Of a stretch of 64,000 bases of DNA, positions 53,334 to 64,000 are shown in pieces. How positions within the stretch are numbered: the stretch's first letter is position 1; the number at the start of each line of letters is the position of its first letter. The notes below the pieces were generated by a model. That model worked only from the letters and a program-made list of their open reading frames with translations, made no database searches and was not told where the DNA came from. The position numbers were made by a program, and so were the translations under genes. Source of the DNA: Rhipicephalus microplus (Eukaryota > Arthropoda > Arachnida > Ixodida > Ixodidae); contig NC_134710.1 of the NCBI RefSeq assembly GCF_043290135.1, forward strand, positions 281,851,776-281,915,775, in the 5' to 3' direction.

Positions 53334-53982
53334 TTTACTGGACTAAGAGCCTCACACATCCAAGAAGAGTTTCGTAATACTGCTTGAAATATCACCTATT
53401 TGTAGGCTTCTTGATTCATAACGTTCAAATGGTAGCGGGCTGCGCAGTCATAAGTGAGGGAAGTAGATAAAAAAGTCACAGATTTGCCATAAAGGCAAAG
53501 CAATAAACGCAATGGTAACAAATGGAAAGGTCACGCACAGAATGGCAAGCAGATCTAAACGTGCCCCGCGTTTCTCATGCACGAATGACGCTCGAAACAT
53601 ACTCACAGGTTCAGATGAACGCGAATAAGTGTCTCAGTTTTTACTTTCTTGTGCATGAAAAGTGCGCCTCTTTTTGCAAATGGAGGCTGTGCAAAGATTG
53701 CAGCGACCTTTGTGCGCACCGTCACTACAACAGAATTGTTCCAGTGCAAAAGAAACGCGAGCCAAGACGTCTGATTCTCCCCACCGCGAGATAAGGGTGC
53801 ACGAGAGATCGTCCACTCCCCTCCTCTCCACGGGCCAAAGTACGTGTGAGAGATGAGAGCCGCCATGCGCTCATTGTGCCCTTTTGCCGATAATGCTGAA
53901 AACACTATAGTTCCCCAGAGATGCTCGCAAACAGCGGTATGTGGTAGATATTATTAGCTTGCCATGGAACGTTTAAAGAGAT
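53334..53982. other. Unannotated interval
   Basis: A 90-codon frame at 53522-53794 and a 100-codon opposite frame overlap; neither has a domain. Confidence 0.45.
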
Positions 53983-54192
53983 ACCCCTCGGGGGCTCAGT
54001 GACTAACGCCTCACATCTACGACGCGGAGGGCCCACGTTCAACTCCGTGCGCTGGATCCTTTTTTATAGATTTTTTTTGTTTCTTGCGTTTTCATATACA
54101 TAGAAACGTATTCATATACGGTGCATGACATCGACTCCAACGCTGGCGGCAAAATCCAGGCGATAGTGTATGTAATTGCCATCTGAATAAAA
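53983..54192 (+). repeat. tRNA-derived SINE, third family
   Basis: tRNA-like head with A-box relative GGGGGCTCAGTGACTAACG and B-box relative CACGTTCAACTCCGTGCG, then T-runs (TCCTTTTTTATAG) and a body ending GTAATTGCCATCTGAATAAA. Head and tail type match SINE-like repeats I associate with ticks; single copy in this window. Confidence 0.65.
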
Positions 54193-54402
54193 GCACTCTT
54201 TTCGCTCCTTCCTGTTTTTTTCTCTGCTTTTTCCCTTCATACTTGCACGGTAGGGCTATTCGTTAAAATGATAATATGGCACTCTCATTTCACTGCTGTG
54301 TGTCCAAAAAACACTTCACACAGTCGGAGCTCGGCTTAGCGTTACGACGGCTCACGGCTAATGGTTGATGAAGAGCAGCTTCACTGCGTTTAATAAAATA
54401 TT

Positions 54403-54540
54403 ATTTAAGGGTTCACTTCCCAAAACCACCAATATGATTATAAGAGACCCTGTAGCATAGTGCTCTGAAAATTCGGGCCACCTGTTGTTCTTTAACGCGC
54501 ACCGACATCCAATATTACACACGTTCACGGTATTTAGAAC
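54403..54540 (-). repeat. Ruka SINE, 3' fragment, decayed
   Basis: Minus strand: TCCCAAAACCACCAATATGA, GATTATAAGAGACCC, GTTGTTCTTTAACGCGCACC remain; head absent. Confidence 0.8.
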
Positions 54541-55050
54541 ATGTGAACCTCGGTGATGCATAGGCACATGCATGCACTGCCGTGATACAGGACAAATCCG
54601 GCTGTTACAACACCAATACCGCTACTACTATCTGTACTACCACTTTTGGTAGTATTACGCTCGTACAAAATCTTCGTTATTCTTTATTTGAATGAACGTG
54701 CGCTTCAAACAACTAAAACCATCAACGCATAAGGCTTGAAGTCACGTATGTTCATGTCAATACCATTGCATGAGAACGAATAAAATATTTTATAGAAAAT
54801 GTCGGAATTTAGGTGGAAGAAAAAGACTGGTATTCGGCAAAACACTTTTCTGTACGTGTAATAACTGATTATCATGAAAGTTTGACCAAATCACCCGGAC
54901 TGCCGCTATTGTGATAAGTGCTTCATTCGTGTAGATATATCTCATTGACTATTTGCCATGAGAGAATGATCGCTCGCCACTGGCTGATAATACCCCGCCA
55001 ATGCAATTCTTACAAGTGCTCCTTCAGAATGCCAGCGCTCGAACGTATTA
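54541..55050. other. Unannotated interval
   Basis: No feature seen. Confidence 0.5.
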
Positions 55051-55177
55051 TGAGAAAGTGTTTTATTGGTGACGAACCCGAGCTGGCGCACACTGATGAA
55101 TATATACCGATGAGGAAGCTATACAAATAATGATGACACGCCAAATAGATAAAGAGGAGTCAATGACTGCGCTCACA
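55051..55177 (-). repeat. 3' LTR of compact Gypsy
   Basis: 127 bases; minus strand begins TGTGAGCGCAGTCATTGACT and contains CACCAATAAAACACTTTCTCA at its end. Confidence 0.75.
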
Positions 55178-55346
55178 CTAATTACTTGTCACGCTATAAC
55201 CGGGCTCCTGGCCGCACTGCCGGTATGCCGATTCATTTGAGAAACATGCACACTTTCTGTCCAACAGCCACTGTTGTCGGAGGGAGCCTTGAGTGGTGAA
55301 ATACGGTAATTGACGAGGTGTGTTTGTTCAATGACCATGCAAAGTC

Positions 55347-56340
55347 CTATAAAACTACTGAGGAACTTTCCGCATAAGCCGGACTCGCACGGGAGTCCAG
55401 AGAACTTTGTCTCCTCAAGAAAAAGTGTTCGTATGGCGAGTTTAGTTCAATAGGGACACTTTCGAGCTTCCTGGGAAATGCCGTTTTAATCCGAGTTGGA
55501 TGACGGCAGTGCGCGAGGCGAGACAAAAATTGTGTGGATAAAGGGCCTGCTGAGGTAGCAGGAACCGAAAGGAAGGAGACGTCCAGAGTTACACTCGGGT
55601 AGCGGCGATGAACCAGAAAATAGAGAGAAACGCTGGTGTTGCTTTGCGTGGCCTTATTGTGGGTGAACGTTACGAATGGCAAAATGGTGTCCCAGTTCCT
55701 GTGGTCGAGGTTGACGTACATGGCAATCATGTCCGAGAGGGAACAATGAATTCGTTTTATCAAGCTATTTTTCTGTGAATTGTAAATAGAAGTGGTCGTG
55801 TGGATGGTGCTGGCGGCGTGTAGAACCGCAACAATAAAAGCAGAAAGAAAGACTTTGCCGCGGTCGCTGAGCAGAACACATGAAGCTCTAAGGCATTAAA
55901 AGATGTTACGCAAAAAAATCGGCCACTTCAGTGGCTGTACCAGCGTGCAGTGAGGGTGTTCCCGCGCAGCGCGTGAGGTGGTGAAGAGTGGTCATAGTCC
56001 AACAATTTCTATTGGAGGTCACAGGAAGGCGGCCGTACAAGTCTATCCCGACAACTTCAAATGTCAAAGAAGACAAGGAAGAGGTTCCAGAATACCAGAA
56101 TGAGCAGTAGTAAGTTGTTTACGCCTTTGACATAAGGAACACAAAGAAACGTATTTGCCAATGGCTCATGATAGGCCAGGCCACGTGAACCAACTGCGTA
56201 TTTTGTCGCACGTTTTGTAATAGCCAAGATACCCAGTAGCAGGATCATCGTGGAACGTCTCAAGAACCAGACGTTCTAGACAACGTGGTATAACGGGGAC
56301 CCATTTGTTTCCTTCAACGTGGTTAATATAGCAATGTAAA
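55347..56340 (-). pseudogene. Ty3/Gypsy integrase, broken
   Basis: In order on the minus strand: an H2C2-like zinc-binding segment (FHDDPATGYLGYYKT ... CSLCQRRKQL, with the second histidine replaced by tyrosine), the first catalytic aspartate in VVGIDLYGRLP (~56040), the second in LLSDRGKVFL (~55880), and the post-catalytic DMIAMYVNLDHRNWD / LPFVTFTHNKATQ block in the frame at 55347-55763. The stretch that should hold the catalytic glutamate (HPQTNxLTE) is missing between 55870 and 55763. Multiple frameshifts and stops. Would catalyse cDNA insertion in an intact element; dead here. Confidence 0.8.
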
Positions 56341-56379
56341 ACACCATCAGGAAGTTGGCACTGTTTAGGTTGTCGAAGA

Positions 56380-56628
56380 AATCATCATCATCAGCATCAT
56401 CATTTATTTGACCCCTAAGGGCTCCTTAGGGGCATTACATAAGGGGGGGGGGACATTCTTCTAAATACAAAAACAAAGAAAAAAAATACAAAGTTGTACA
56501 AACACACGAGCAATAATTTTTGCAGGAACCGAGAACAGACGCACAGAAAATGTACTTATACAAGTATAAAAACTTTCGCGCACAAAATTTACACATACAA
56601 GAGCGCAAAATACAGTGACAGTGATAGA
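56380..56628 (-). mobile_element. LINE-like 3' tail inserted in the Gypsy element
   Basis: The minus strand ends TAATGCCCCTAAGGAGCCCT, TAGGGGTCAAATAAATGATG and a (GAT)n-like tail, with a small CCTAAGG...CCTTAGG hairpin. It interrupts the pol frame: coding similarity stops at 56640 (APPNARF) and resumes below 56375 (INHVEGNKWVPVIP). GAAATC may flank both sides (short target duplication). Confidence 0.65.
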
Positions 56629-56639
56629 GTGAAATCGGG

Positions 56640-56990
56640 CGTTCGGAGGGGCATATTTGCCTTCTAAGCGTGCTTTTATAAAGCGGCAGTAAGGATCAAC
56701 GCGTTGATGTTTCACAAGGGTAGATGGGTGGCCGGATCTTGGCCAACTGAGACCCGTGACGGGTAATGCCGTGGAGGGAAATGGCGACGGTGGGTTATCC
56801 CAGTTAGGCAGAGGGCAGCGAGAGAGAACATCTGCACCTTGATGCTTTTCACCAGACCTGTTCATGACATCAAAATTATGCTCCGTTAAACGAATCACCC
56901 AGCGACCAAGGTCACCCCATAAGTTCTTCAGCAACGAAAGCCATCACAACGCGTTGTGGTTGGTGACGACTATGCAGTCGTCACTGACCA
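56640..56990 (-). pseudogene. Ty3/Gypsy RNase H C-terminal part
   Basis: Minus strand reads VVTNHNAL, a TGA where cysteine is usual, WLSLLKNL and GRWVIRLTEHNFDVMNRSGE, then the family-typical HQGADVLSRCPLP ending, followed by a linker to the integrase. The upstream half of RNase H is deleted and joined to gag sequence at about 56990-57008. Confidence 0.8.
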
Positions 56991-57007
56991 CAATACTGCC
57001 CATATCT

Positions 57008-57310
57008 CCAAAATCTGACGAAGCTGCCGAGTGAACGTGTCCCGATTGGGAAGATCTTGGAGATGGTTTGAAAATTAGGTTCTGGCAATATCAGTCTGGT
57101 AAAATGGGAGGTACGTTATTTGTTCAGAGTATCCCACCTTTTAAACTCGCTGACGAGGTTGTAGGTGTGTAGCCATTCTTCAACGCCATCACCTTTGAGA
57201 CCCGAAAGCACTGGCGGATCACGCTGGTGGCTGTGGATGGCCAGAGTGGATGGCGGAGGCTGAAGTTGGCCGGCGGTGTCGCACTAACCAGGATTGTCTT
57301 GAAATGCCAT
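57008..57310 (-). pseudogene. Gypsy gag remnant
   Basis: ATG at 57310 (MAFQDNPG, then a TAG). Further down HQRDPPVLSGLKGDGVEEWL and TYNLVSEFKRWDT, then in another frame TYLPFYQTDIART and RDTFTRQLRQIL are recognisable as the capsid-like part of a tick Gypsy Gag. Frameshift near 57105 and two stops. It ends at the deletion junction with RNase H. Confidence 0.75.
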
Positions 57311-57399
57311 TGCAGGTGGTAGTGTACGATGACCCAAGCGGAGCTTCAGTGATAATGTGCGAGAGGGCTTAGGGATCGAGAAGCATCGTCCACCACTTA

Positions 57400-57525
57400 T
57401 GAGGAAACGCTTTATTCGAGATGAACTTGACCTGGCACACACGGATGATGGTATCTACAAATGAGGAAGTTATACAAATGATGATGACACGTCGAATTGG
57501 TAAATATTCAGTGACTGCGCTCACA
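57400..57525 (-). repeat. 5' LTR of compact Gypsy
   Basis: Minus strand begins TGTGAGCGCAGTCACTGAAT and ends TTTCCTCA, partner of 55051-55177. Confidence 0.75.
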
Positions 57526-59535
57526 GTATATCTGTATATATTTATTATATTCATAACACTCAAAAATTAATAATGTTGTACGTCACTAAGATATCACTAC
57601 ACTCATTAGCGCATTGAAAAATATGGGAAGAAAGGTAACGATAGGAAAGAAAAGACGAGAATTTTATTGGTATTAGGATGCTTAGGTTATGAAAGTGTCA
57701 GACGTACTCTGAAGTTGTGCGACTCCTACAAAAAAAATGCTTCGTAGCGCCATCATAGATGCCCCATAAGTAGTGAAAACACTCGTTTGACTAGCTATTC
57801 TAGCCGTTCACATGCGGGCGGCATTCGGAAACCGCAGTAACCTAACTATAAGATAAGTAATACACTGCACTGACGTCATGTAGTATGCCGCTTTTTAGCC
57901 CTGCCTTTCATTTCAAACTATGTACTTATGATCGAAATGAAATGCAAGTGTGACAAAGTGAGCTCTAGTCTGGCCTCCTTCTTGTCTGGATCCGGATCGC
58001 TGGTATGCATTACCTGCTATGAAAAAATCGAGCACCGTGATAATTTTTCTCCAGCTATTTACAGACCTGGACGTCATACTCTTGAAAACAGCAGCGTTTT
58101 TATTCTTATAAAACCCATCGTCGGGAAGTCTGCGAGTAATCAAGACAATCAACCTTCTTCGGACGCCTGGCGAATCAAGCAGGTAACAAAGGGCATTAAG
58201 CTTCACGAGCAAGAATCACTTGTAGTCCTGCGTGGCTCAGTAATTTTTCTTTGGCTGAAAATGATCTACATCCGCTATTACGGAAGTGTCGAAGTTTAAA
58301 GTAATTGTACTGCTTGAACTCATATCTTCAATACTTTGAGCCTCTTTAATTAGTTTGAACACATTCGAGTGATAGGATGACACGAATTTTTTAATTATTT
58401 CTTGGCGTTCTCGCAAGTGTTTTTAGTCAAGTTTTCAACGTGTGATGAGTAAAAGATGAAGCCTTAATGTAACCCCTCTATAACTATATTACTGTGAATA
58501 TCTGCTACTCCTGTCGAGAAGGCCTGTACAAGGTCTAAGAAAAGCCCCCAAAGCTCGCTTATTGGGCGAACATTTTCACATTTACGAATGGAACAAAATG
58601 ATTCGCTAGCCACAATTTTTAGTTGGTGAACCATGCGTAAGTTGTTGATGATTCACCGCTTTATGCTGGCTGCAGCTGGCGCGATAAAACAAATGGTCTT
58701 GATAAGCAGCCTCTGCCACTTTTGACAACTACCGTGAACGAAAAACATGTCTCCAAAGCCTCAACGCGGCATTTTTCTCTGATGTCCTCAAGCATTCATT
58801 CATCCAAATATTGCAAAATTGAGAACACACTACTTTAGCACAAATGCTCTTTTTTTATTCTAAGCACACTGACGCACCCAATCCTATATTTTCATACCTG
58901 AACCATCGCAGCTTGCTAATCCGGGGCTGCGTGTGTTCAAGAAGTGTGTGTTACTTTAAGTATACCGAAAACTGCTTCTACTCCTAATTTTGCTCGAGTA
59001 CTGCCAAAACCTCTTCAAATCTTTCGCAATATCCAGACAACCATAATCTAGTATGTAATGCACCTTTTATTGCAATGGTTGTGCTTACACATCTAAACTG
59101 TGTAAGCTAAATTCATGTACGTATATCATTGCTATCAAGAAATATGTGTACAAACGTTCTTATACGGTGTCCTTATTCTTCAGAGCGATTTTATTCCTGC
59201 GAGCAGAACTATTCCGAAGATCAATGCCTCCGAATACCTGCGTTTCTTTTTCGTGGGAAGAAAAAAGGCTGTTGAGGCTTTATGTAATTTATTCAACGCT
59301 AAGGATTGAATCGTGCTCCGAAAATTGATATGAACAGGTGCCTACAGTTTCATTTGTAAGGAGTATCACGTGTATCACACCCATAACATTTAAAACATTT
59401 TCAACTGGATCACAAAAATAATACACCCATCGTGCAATGTGACTGTGGTGTCACGTTTTAACAGGTGATTTTGCATAATGTGACTATAGAGAGACGCATT
59501 ATACATATAGCCAGAAAGCGCGAAATGTTCGGCGC
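57526..59535. other. Unannotated interval
   Basis: A 123-codon plus frame (57928-58299) and a 99-codon minus frame overlap each other; neither shows a domain or splice support. Otherwise AT-rich and blank. Confidence 0.45.
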
Positions 59536-59550
59536 AAATTCGCCCCCAAA

Positions 59551-59787
59551 GCCCCGCCGCGGTAGTCTAGTGGCTAAGGTACTCGGCTGCTGACCCGCAG
59601 GGCGCGGGTTCGAATCCCGGCTGCCGTGGCTGCATTTCCGATGGAGGCGGAAATGTTGTAGGCCCACGTGCTCAGATTTGGGTGCACGTTAAAGAACCCC
59701 AGGTGGTATAAATTTCTGGAGCCCTCCACTACGGCGTCTCTCATAATCATGTAGTGGTTTCGGGACGTTAAACCCCACATATCAATC
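59551..59787 (+). repeat. Ruka SINE with 15 bp target duplication
   Basis: Near-consensus copy with intact A- and B-box-like segments (GTAGTCTAGTGGCTAAGG, GGTTCGAATCCCGG). Flanked by AAATTCGCCCCCAAA (59536-59550) and AAATTCGCTCCCAAA (59788-59802), one mismatch. Young insertion. Confidence 0.96.
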
Positions 59788-59802
59788 AAATTCGCTCCCA
59801 AA

Positions 59803-60242
59803 AATTTACTGGGTCAAAATATCACAATGTCCAAGTATAAAATTTGGAAGTTTACTTAAATTTAGTGATTCAGTGCTGGAAAACTATGGGGCGTACCTGA
59901 AGGCTATTAGCTTCATCTCTCAATAACTTCCTGTGGGCTGCCTATGGTATGGTGCACTGATCCGTCCAAAAGTTTCAAGTGCTGCTATTGAAGTGCTTGA
60001 AGTGCCCAAGCGTAAGAGCTGAATAAATTTCTCGGAATACGCTGCACAAGGACATCGTAGATGATTTCAAGGGCCCAGAACGTATGTATATAAAAAAGAG
60101 CCCCCTGTTTCTGTGTACAGCCCATCGTAAGACACCAAGAATATATTCCCTAAGAAATATTTTTCCCACATTACTGGATTCAAGCTTCCCTAAGGGAAGA
60201 AGTCCCACAAATACGGTCTATCTTTATTCTAACAGGAAACAC
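59803..60242. other. Unannotated interval
   Basis: No feature seen. Confidence 0.5.
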
Positions 60243-60258
60243 TCCACTTACAGCCTTG

Positions 60259-60500
60259 CCCCGGCGCGGTGGTCCAGTGGCTAAGGTACTCGGCTGCTGA
60301 CCCGCTGGTCGCGGGTTGAAAACCCGGCTTCGGCGGCTGCATTTCCGATGGAGACGGAAATGTTGTAGGCCCGTGTGCTCAGATTTGTGTGCACGTTCAA
60401 GAACCCCAGGTGGTCGAAATTTCCGGAACCCTCCACTACGGCGTCTCTCATAATCATATGGTGGTTTTCGGACGTTAAACCCCACATATCAATCAATCAA
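60259..60500 (+). repeat. Ruka SINE with 16 bp target duplication
   Basis: Full-length copy flanked by TCCACTTACAGCCTTG at 60243-60258 and 60501-60516, perfect duplication. The B-box is altered (GGTTGAAAACCCGG), so it is a poor template for Pol III despite its youth. Confidence 0.97.
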
Positions 60501-60516
60501 TCCACTTACAGCCTTG

Positions 60517-62584
60517 GCTACAACTGCACGTCATCCTAAAAGTATCTTTGCAAAACGGTAGTTCCAGTGATATAGTATTATATTTATTGCTACTGAAAAT
60601 AACGCTCTTCACGTTTTAAATGTAGAGGAGTCTTTCTTTCAGCCTCCACCGAAAGGTATGGCATGTTCCTACATTATGTAGCGCATAATTTGTATGTATC
60701 TGCGAATAACATCTATGCTTATTCTACGTGTAAATGGTTCACTCTGCACTATTTATCACCATTATTCTCACTTCCTCTTACCAGTTTTTCTCCCCAATTT
60801 CCACTACAGAGTAGTGAGCCTGAGTCTTTTTAAACAAGATTCATTGAAATTTTCTCTTTCTCGCTGTGTGCATTACGGTGTTTTCTGCAGTTCTCAAAGT
60901 AGTTATGATACACTCTATATTATTGAAACGTTGTTCTGATGGCACTGTGCTGCCGAAGTACGCTGACTGCGTTAAAATATTTCTAGGTGGGCTATATGGT
61001 AATTGATATTCGTTTGATGAACTGGGAATGCAGGAACAGATAACGACTGTCTATAATTCTGTCTGTACAATGCTTATATGCGCGCTACAAATATTCCGTT
61101 CTTATTAAGCCTTCTTTTTATAGCAATTAAAATAACTGGAGTAATCAATGCAGACTGTATTGTACCGATTGATAGCGCAGGGATGCAGTAATTTTGTGAC
61201 AGCTTAGCCTTAGATGCTCTATAAAACCACCCATTAGTCATCTTCTGGTGCTTTTGCGCGCTTATTGTCTTTTCTAACCCTAATTAGAAGTTTACGCATC
61301 GTCCACGAAGAAAATCGTGACGTGTGAGGCAATCACTGGGGATCGTAATGAACGTAAATCACTCATCGCATTGCTCTGTCGCGCGCGTATATCAGTGAAA
61401 ATATGTGAGTATAATATATAGAGCGTGTTCGGCCGTTTATCCGCCACTTTGCGCACCCTAATCTCCGGCGTGTGTTGGCGTTGCCATTTTGTCGCTGCTT
61501 TCCGAGTTCACACTGCGGTGCTGCTGGCTGCCTGCGCACAATTTCAGGCACCGCATGTTGGGCTCTCACTTACACAGATGCAGCTTGCTGCTACTCTGGA
61601 TTGAAACTTTGGTGAGCGAGAGCACATTCACGTTCGTTTTCATCTTATGACAGAAAGAGAAATTGTCAAGAAAATCAGAAAGGTCACCTGTTACGCCATT
61701 ATAAGAATTGTGGCCTGGAACGCGCTTATTGTTCATCATTGTGGCGTATTGTAGGTACCTTCTGTCGTCATCAGCATCATCGTCATGGTGAGCACAGACA
61801 ACGCAGAACGCTAGACCCTAAGCAATTTCATGGCCTGGTAGAATTGCCCCTGAATCAAATGCAACACTGACGGTCATGAGACACTACGGATGGAGCCACA
61901 GAAGTAGAAAGCTTACCAGCGTTTGTATATTTTATCAGCTTTCGTGATCAGCCCCTTTGCTTCAGCGTGCAGTATGCTTTACCTTGCATTGTGATGATTT
62001 TATTGCTAAGTGGTAGGAAACTCTTAAAGGGTGTTTGTCGTCTCGTCCCGATCATATTCTGTATGCATGCATAATCATAAAAGTCCAAAAAAATTCTTTC
62101 AGGAAGACATTTGCCGAAACAAGCAACCAAGTATTCTAAGTTGTAAACCCTCATGCTATAGCGCACTACGTTCGAACACTCCTCCACAAAGCCCACATCT
62201 TTCAGCATACACACGGCGATCTATTTATTTACACCATTTACCACTAGTGGTACACAAAGCTCGAAGGAGCCATGGCGTTTTTACTGTCACACCGAGATGG
62301 CCAGAATGACACTCGTGGAAGGTCGTCACCCCACTGCTGTTACGCTGGAGTTTAGATGGGCGCTTCCGACTTGTAGATTGATATAGAAGTAGTTGTCGCC
62401 AGTGGCGGCGCGCTGCTTTCTTGAGAGGTGAAGTTAATACATCTAGTACAGTTTTCACGATACAATAACAATGAATGGTCAAGAGTTGCGCTTACTGACA
62501 TAGAAATGACTTTTCAAGCTGAAACAGGCGATATATTCTTACAATGAAACGTATATTTGCGGATATTTACGATATTTACACGCG
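60517..62584. other. Unannotated interval
   Basis: AT-rich with a short CpG-denser patch at about 61375-61570 (GGCGTTGCCATTTTGTCGCTG) next to a minus-strand TATA-like CTATATATTATA. No coding frame supports a promoter there. Confidence 0.45.
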
Positions 62585-62744
62585 ACGACAATAGTTGGCA
62601 CACTTGCGGACTGAGAGCAGTCTCTATCCACTTCGTAGTCTTTTCTTCCAGGTAGAGACCCTCTACCGCTTTATGCCCCAATTCCACTACTGCCTTGTGG
62701 CAATACCCCGCGGCGTTAAAACACCAACCCGGCGCTTGTCACGA

Positions 62745-63690
62745 AAGCGGAGTGTTGGGCGACATATAACGCCTCAGTCTTACGACGTCCACAACAATAG
62801 ATGGTGGTGGCGTTGAGTGCGCTTCATCGACGACTCACTGTATCTCGTAGATGAGGTTAGTGACCTTACGCAAGGCTTTGTATGGTCTGTCATAGAGAAA
62901 TAAGAGCTTTTCTGAGAGGCCGATGTGACGACATGGGGTCCACAAGAGTACTAGAGAACCGGGTGCATACGAAACTTCATGGTGGTGACGATCGTACCGA
63001 TCTTTCTGAGAGGTTTGAGAAAGTATGAGTCGTTCTCGGGCAATCAGTCATGCTGCGTCGGCTAGTTGTATGGCATCCCGGACGTATGTGACAGGGGAGC
63101 TTGAACACGCGGGAAGGATTGTATTGAGAGGCAGAGAGGGTTCACGTCCATAAAAAAGGTAGAACACGAAATAGTCTACGGGGTTATGTAGGGAGAAGTT
63201 GTAAGCGAAGGTAACGTAGGGTAATGTTGTGTCCCAGTCACGGTGGTCTGGAGAAACATACATCGACAAATGTCGGTGATAGCGTGATTCAGGCACTCTG
63301 TAAGTTCATTAGTTTGTGGATGGTATGCCGTTGTGAACTTGTGGTTCGTGGAACAGGAACGTACAATATCCTGGACGACGCGAGATAAAAAGTACCGGCC
63401 TTCGTCAGTATTGAGCTGTCGAGGAGCACCGTGATGAAAAATGATGCCATGCAGTAGTACCGCAGCTGGTTGGGAGAGCGCGGTTGATGGTGTAACGTGT
63501 CGCGTAGTCGGTCGCCACGGCAACACATTTGTTCCCGGATGCAGAAGTGGGAAATGGCCGGAGAAGGTCGAGCCTTACTCGGTACAATGGTTCAGCAGGG
63601 ATCTCAATAGGGTGAAGGAGGCCAGCTGGAAGCAATGTTGGTCGTTCTCGACGTTGACAAAGGTCGCAGCTGGCGACGTTGTGGCGTTGC
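62745..63690 (-). pseudogene. Gypsy integrase lacking most of its zinc-binding domain
   Basis: The frame goes from SISDFFDIASEQRH straight to NVASCDLCQRRERP, so the HHCC module upstream of CxxC is deleted. Catalytic residues survive across three frames: Asp in YRVRLDLLRPF (~63565), Asp in RQLNTDEGRYFL (~63410) and Glu in HPQTNELTECLN (~63310). Then MYVSPDHRDWDTTLPYVTFA, FYGREPSLPLNTI, and a C-terminal part with APGSLVLLWTP and GLSEKLLFLYDRPYKALR. Frameshifts near 63440 and 63270, stop near 63050. Inactive. Confidence 0.85.
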
Positions 63691-63699
63691 TCAGAAGCG

Positions 63700-64000
63700 A
63701 TATCAAAAAAGTCTGATATTGATAAGACGCAAGCCTCAGTAGCTATCTCTGTGGCGTTTGGCAGATCCACTGGATACCGTGACAGGCAGTCGGCATCTCG
63801 ATGGAGGTCAACAGGTTTATACACGACCAAGAAGGTGTATTCTTGGAGGTGGAGAGACTAATGACCGAGACGTCCCGTGGGATACTTGAGCGAGGAAAGC
63901 CAGCAGAGCGCATGATGATCAGTTACAACAGTAAAACTGCGGCAGAACAGGTATGGCCAAAATTTAGCGACAGCCCAAACAAGAGCAAGACACTCTCGGT
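63700..64000 (-). pseudogene. Gypsy RNase H, partial
   Basis: From the window edge: [36 protein letters not shown], then a TAG where GRW is expected (GRLGH-stop), QEYTFLVVYKPVDLHRDADC and LSRYPVD. The stop arises from transitions in a CGTTGG-like context. Confidence 0.85.

Larger units (their letters stand above)
55051..57525 (-). mobile_element. Compact, deleted Ty3/Gypsy element with 127 bp LTRs
   Basis: Read on the minus strand: 5' LTR 57525-57400, primer-site-like TGGTGGACGATGCTTCTCG, gag remnant from ATG at 57310, a junction to RNase H near 56990, integrase to 55347, and 3' LTR 55177-55051. LTRs start TGTGAGCGCAGTCA and end CTCA, and both carry AATAAA. Total 2.48 kb against a usual ~5 kb, because protease, reverse transcriptase and part of gag are missing. 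A foreign LINE-like tail is inserted at 56380-56628. Confidence 0.8.
62585..64000 (-). mobile_element. Ty3/Gypsy element, pol 3' half, runs off window
   Basis: Minus-strand element entering from beyond 64000. RNase H, then integrase, then the C-terminal integrase tail (~62745) and a non-coding 3' region to about 62585. It belongs to a different Gypsy lineage from the 55 kb element (LSRYPVD versus LSRCPLP ending). No LTR was delimited. Confidence 0.8.

Noticed and set aside
57928..58299. 123-codon plus-strand frame with two early CxxC-like cysteines
   Set aside because: An equally long frame overlaps on the other strand; no family, splice or promoter support.
59574..59801. Frames such as MIMRDAVVEGSGNFDHLGFF, recurring at 9120, 25288, 59574 and 60281
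   Set aside because: Minus-strand translations of the Ruka SINE, repeated because the SINE is repeated.
1..64000. CRISPR arrays, rRNA, operons, bacterial or phage genes
   Set aside because: No regularly spaced repeats, no rRNA motifs, no Shine-Dalgarno or dense gene packing; sequence character is that of an arthropod nucleus.

Overview
This window is nuclear DNA from an arthropod and almost certainly from a hard (ixodid) tick. The main clue is about thirteen copies or fragments of a tRNA-headed SINE that matches the tick Ruka family. Tick-type Ty3/Gypsy elements and CR1-like LINEs support this, as do long AT-rich non-coding stretches, (ATTT)n, (GT)n and (GTAT)n microsatellites, and very little coding sequence. 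There is no bacterial, phage or organellar signature. I cannot name the species.

Layout. 0-6 kb: a Ruka copy, an 0.84 kb foldback element, a pair of ~0.7 kb inverted arms flanking a 1.1 kb spacer (with a small TIR element and a candidate TATA promoter plus mini-exon), and a 175 bp direct-repeat pair. 6-16 kb: mostly unannotated AT-rich DNA with two Ruka copies, microsatellites and a 0.6 kb element with 23 bp terminal inverted repeats (14601-15211). 16.7-18.4 kb: a decayed minus-strand LINE. 18.6-23.7 kb: a second tRNA-SINE family, two tandem-repeat blocks and a CpG-rich tract (20.9-22.4 kb) holding a plausible first coding exon on the minus strand. 24.5-29.2 kb: two copies of a dispersed repeat, two Ruka insertions with clear target-site duplications and two LINE 3' ends, one split by a 1.08 kb insertion. 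31.8-34.2 kb: a TIR element with TTA flanks (Harbinger-like) enclosing a 418 bp GC-rich dimer. 35.5 kb: the one convincing complete open reading frame, a 102-residue two-pass membrane protein. 37.7-47.1 kb: a 9.45 kb Ty3/Gypsy element with ~870 bp LTRs, split by a dispersed repeat that is itself split by a ~4 kb block of 900 bp tandem units and a 1.57 kb palindrome. 47.6-48.3 kb: a reverse-transcriptase remnant. 48.9 kb: a probable terminal coding exon. 49-55 kb: mostly blank, with a perfect 23 bp hairpin and a third tRNA-SINE. 55.05-57.5 kb: a small deleted Ty3/Gypsy with 127 bp LTRs. 59.5-60.5 kb: two young Ruka insertions. 62.6-64 kb: a third Ty3/Gypsy pol, running off the window.

There is no operon-like organisation. 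The biology visible here is layered transposon insertion into gene-poor DNA, with three host-gene traces (35.5 kb plus strand, 48.9 kb plus strand, 21.7 kb minus strand) that may belong to unrelated genes. All element names rest on motif recognition by eye; no alignment or database search was run, and percentages are deliberately avoided.
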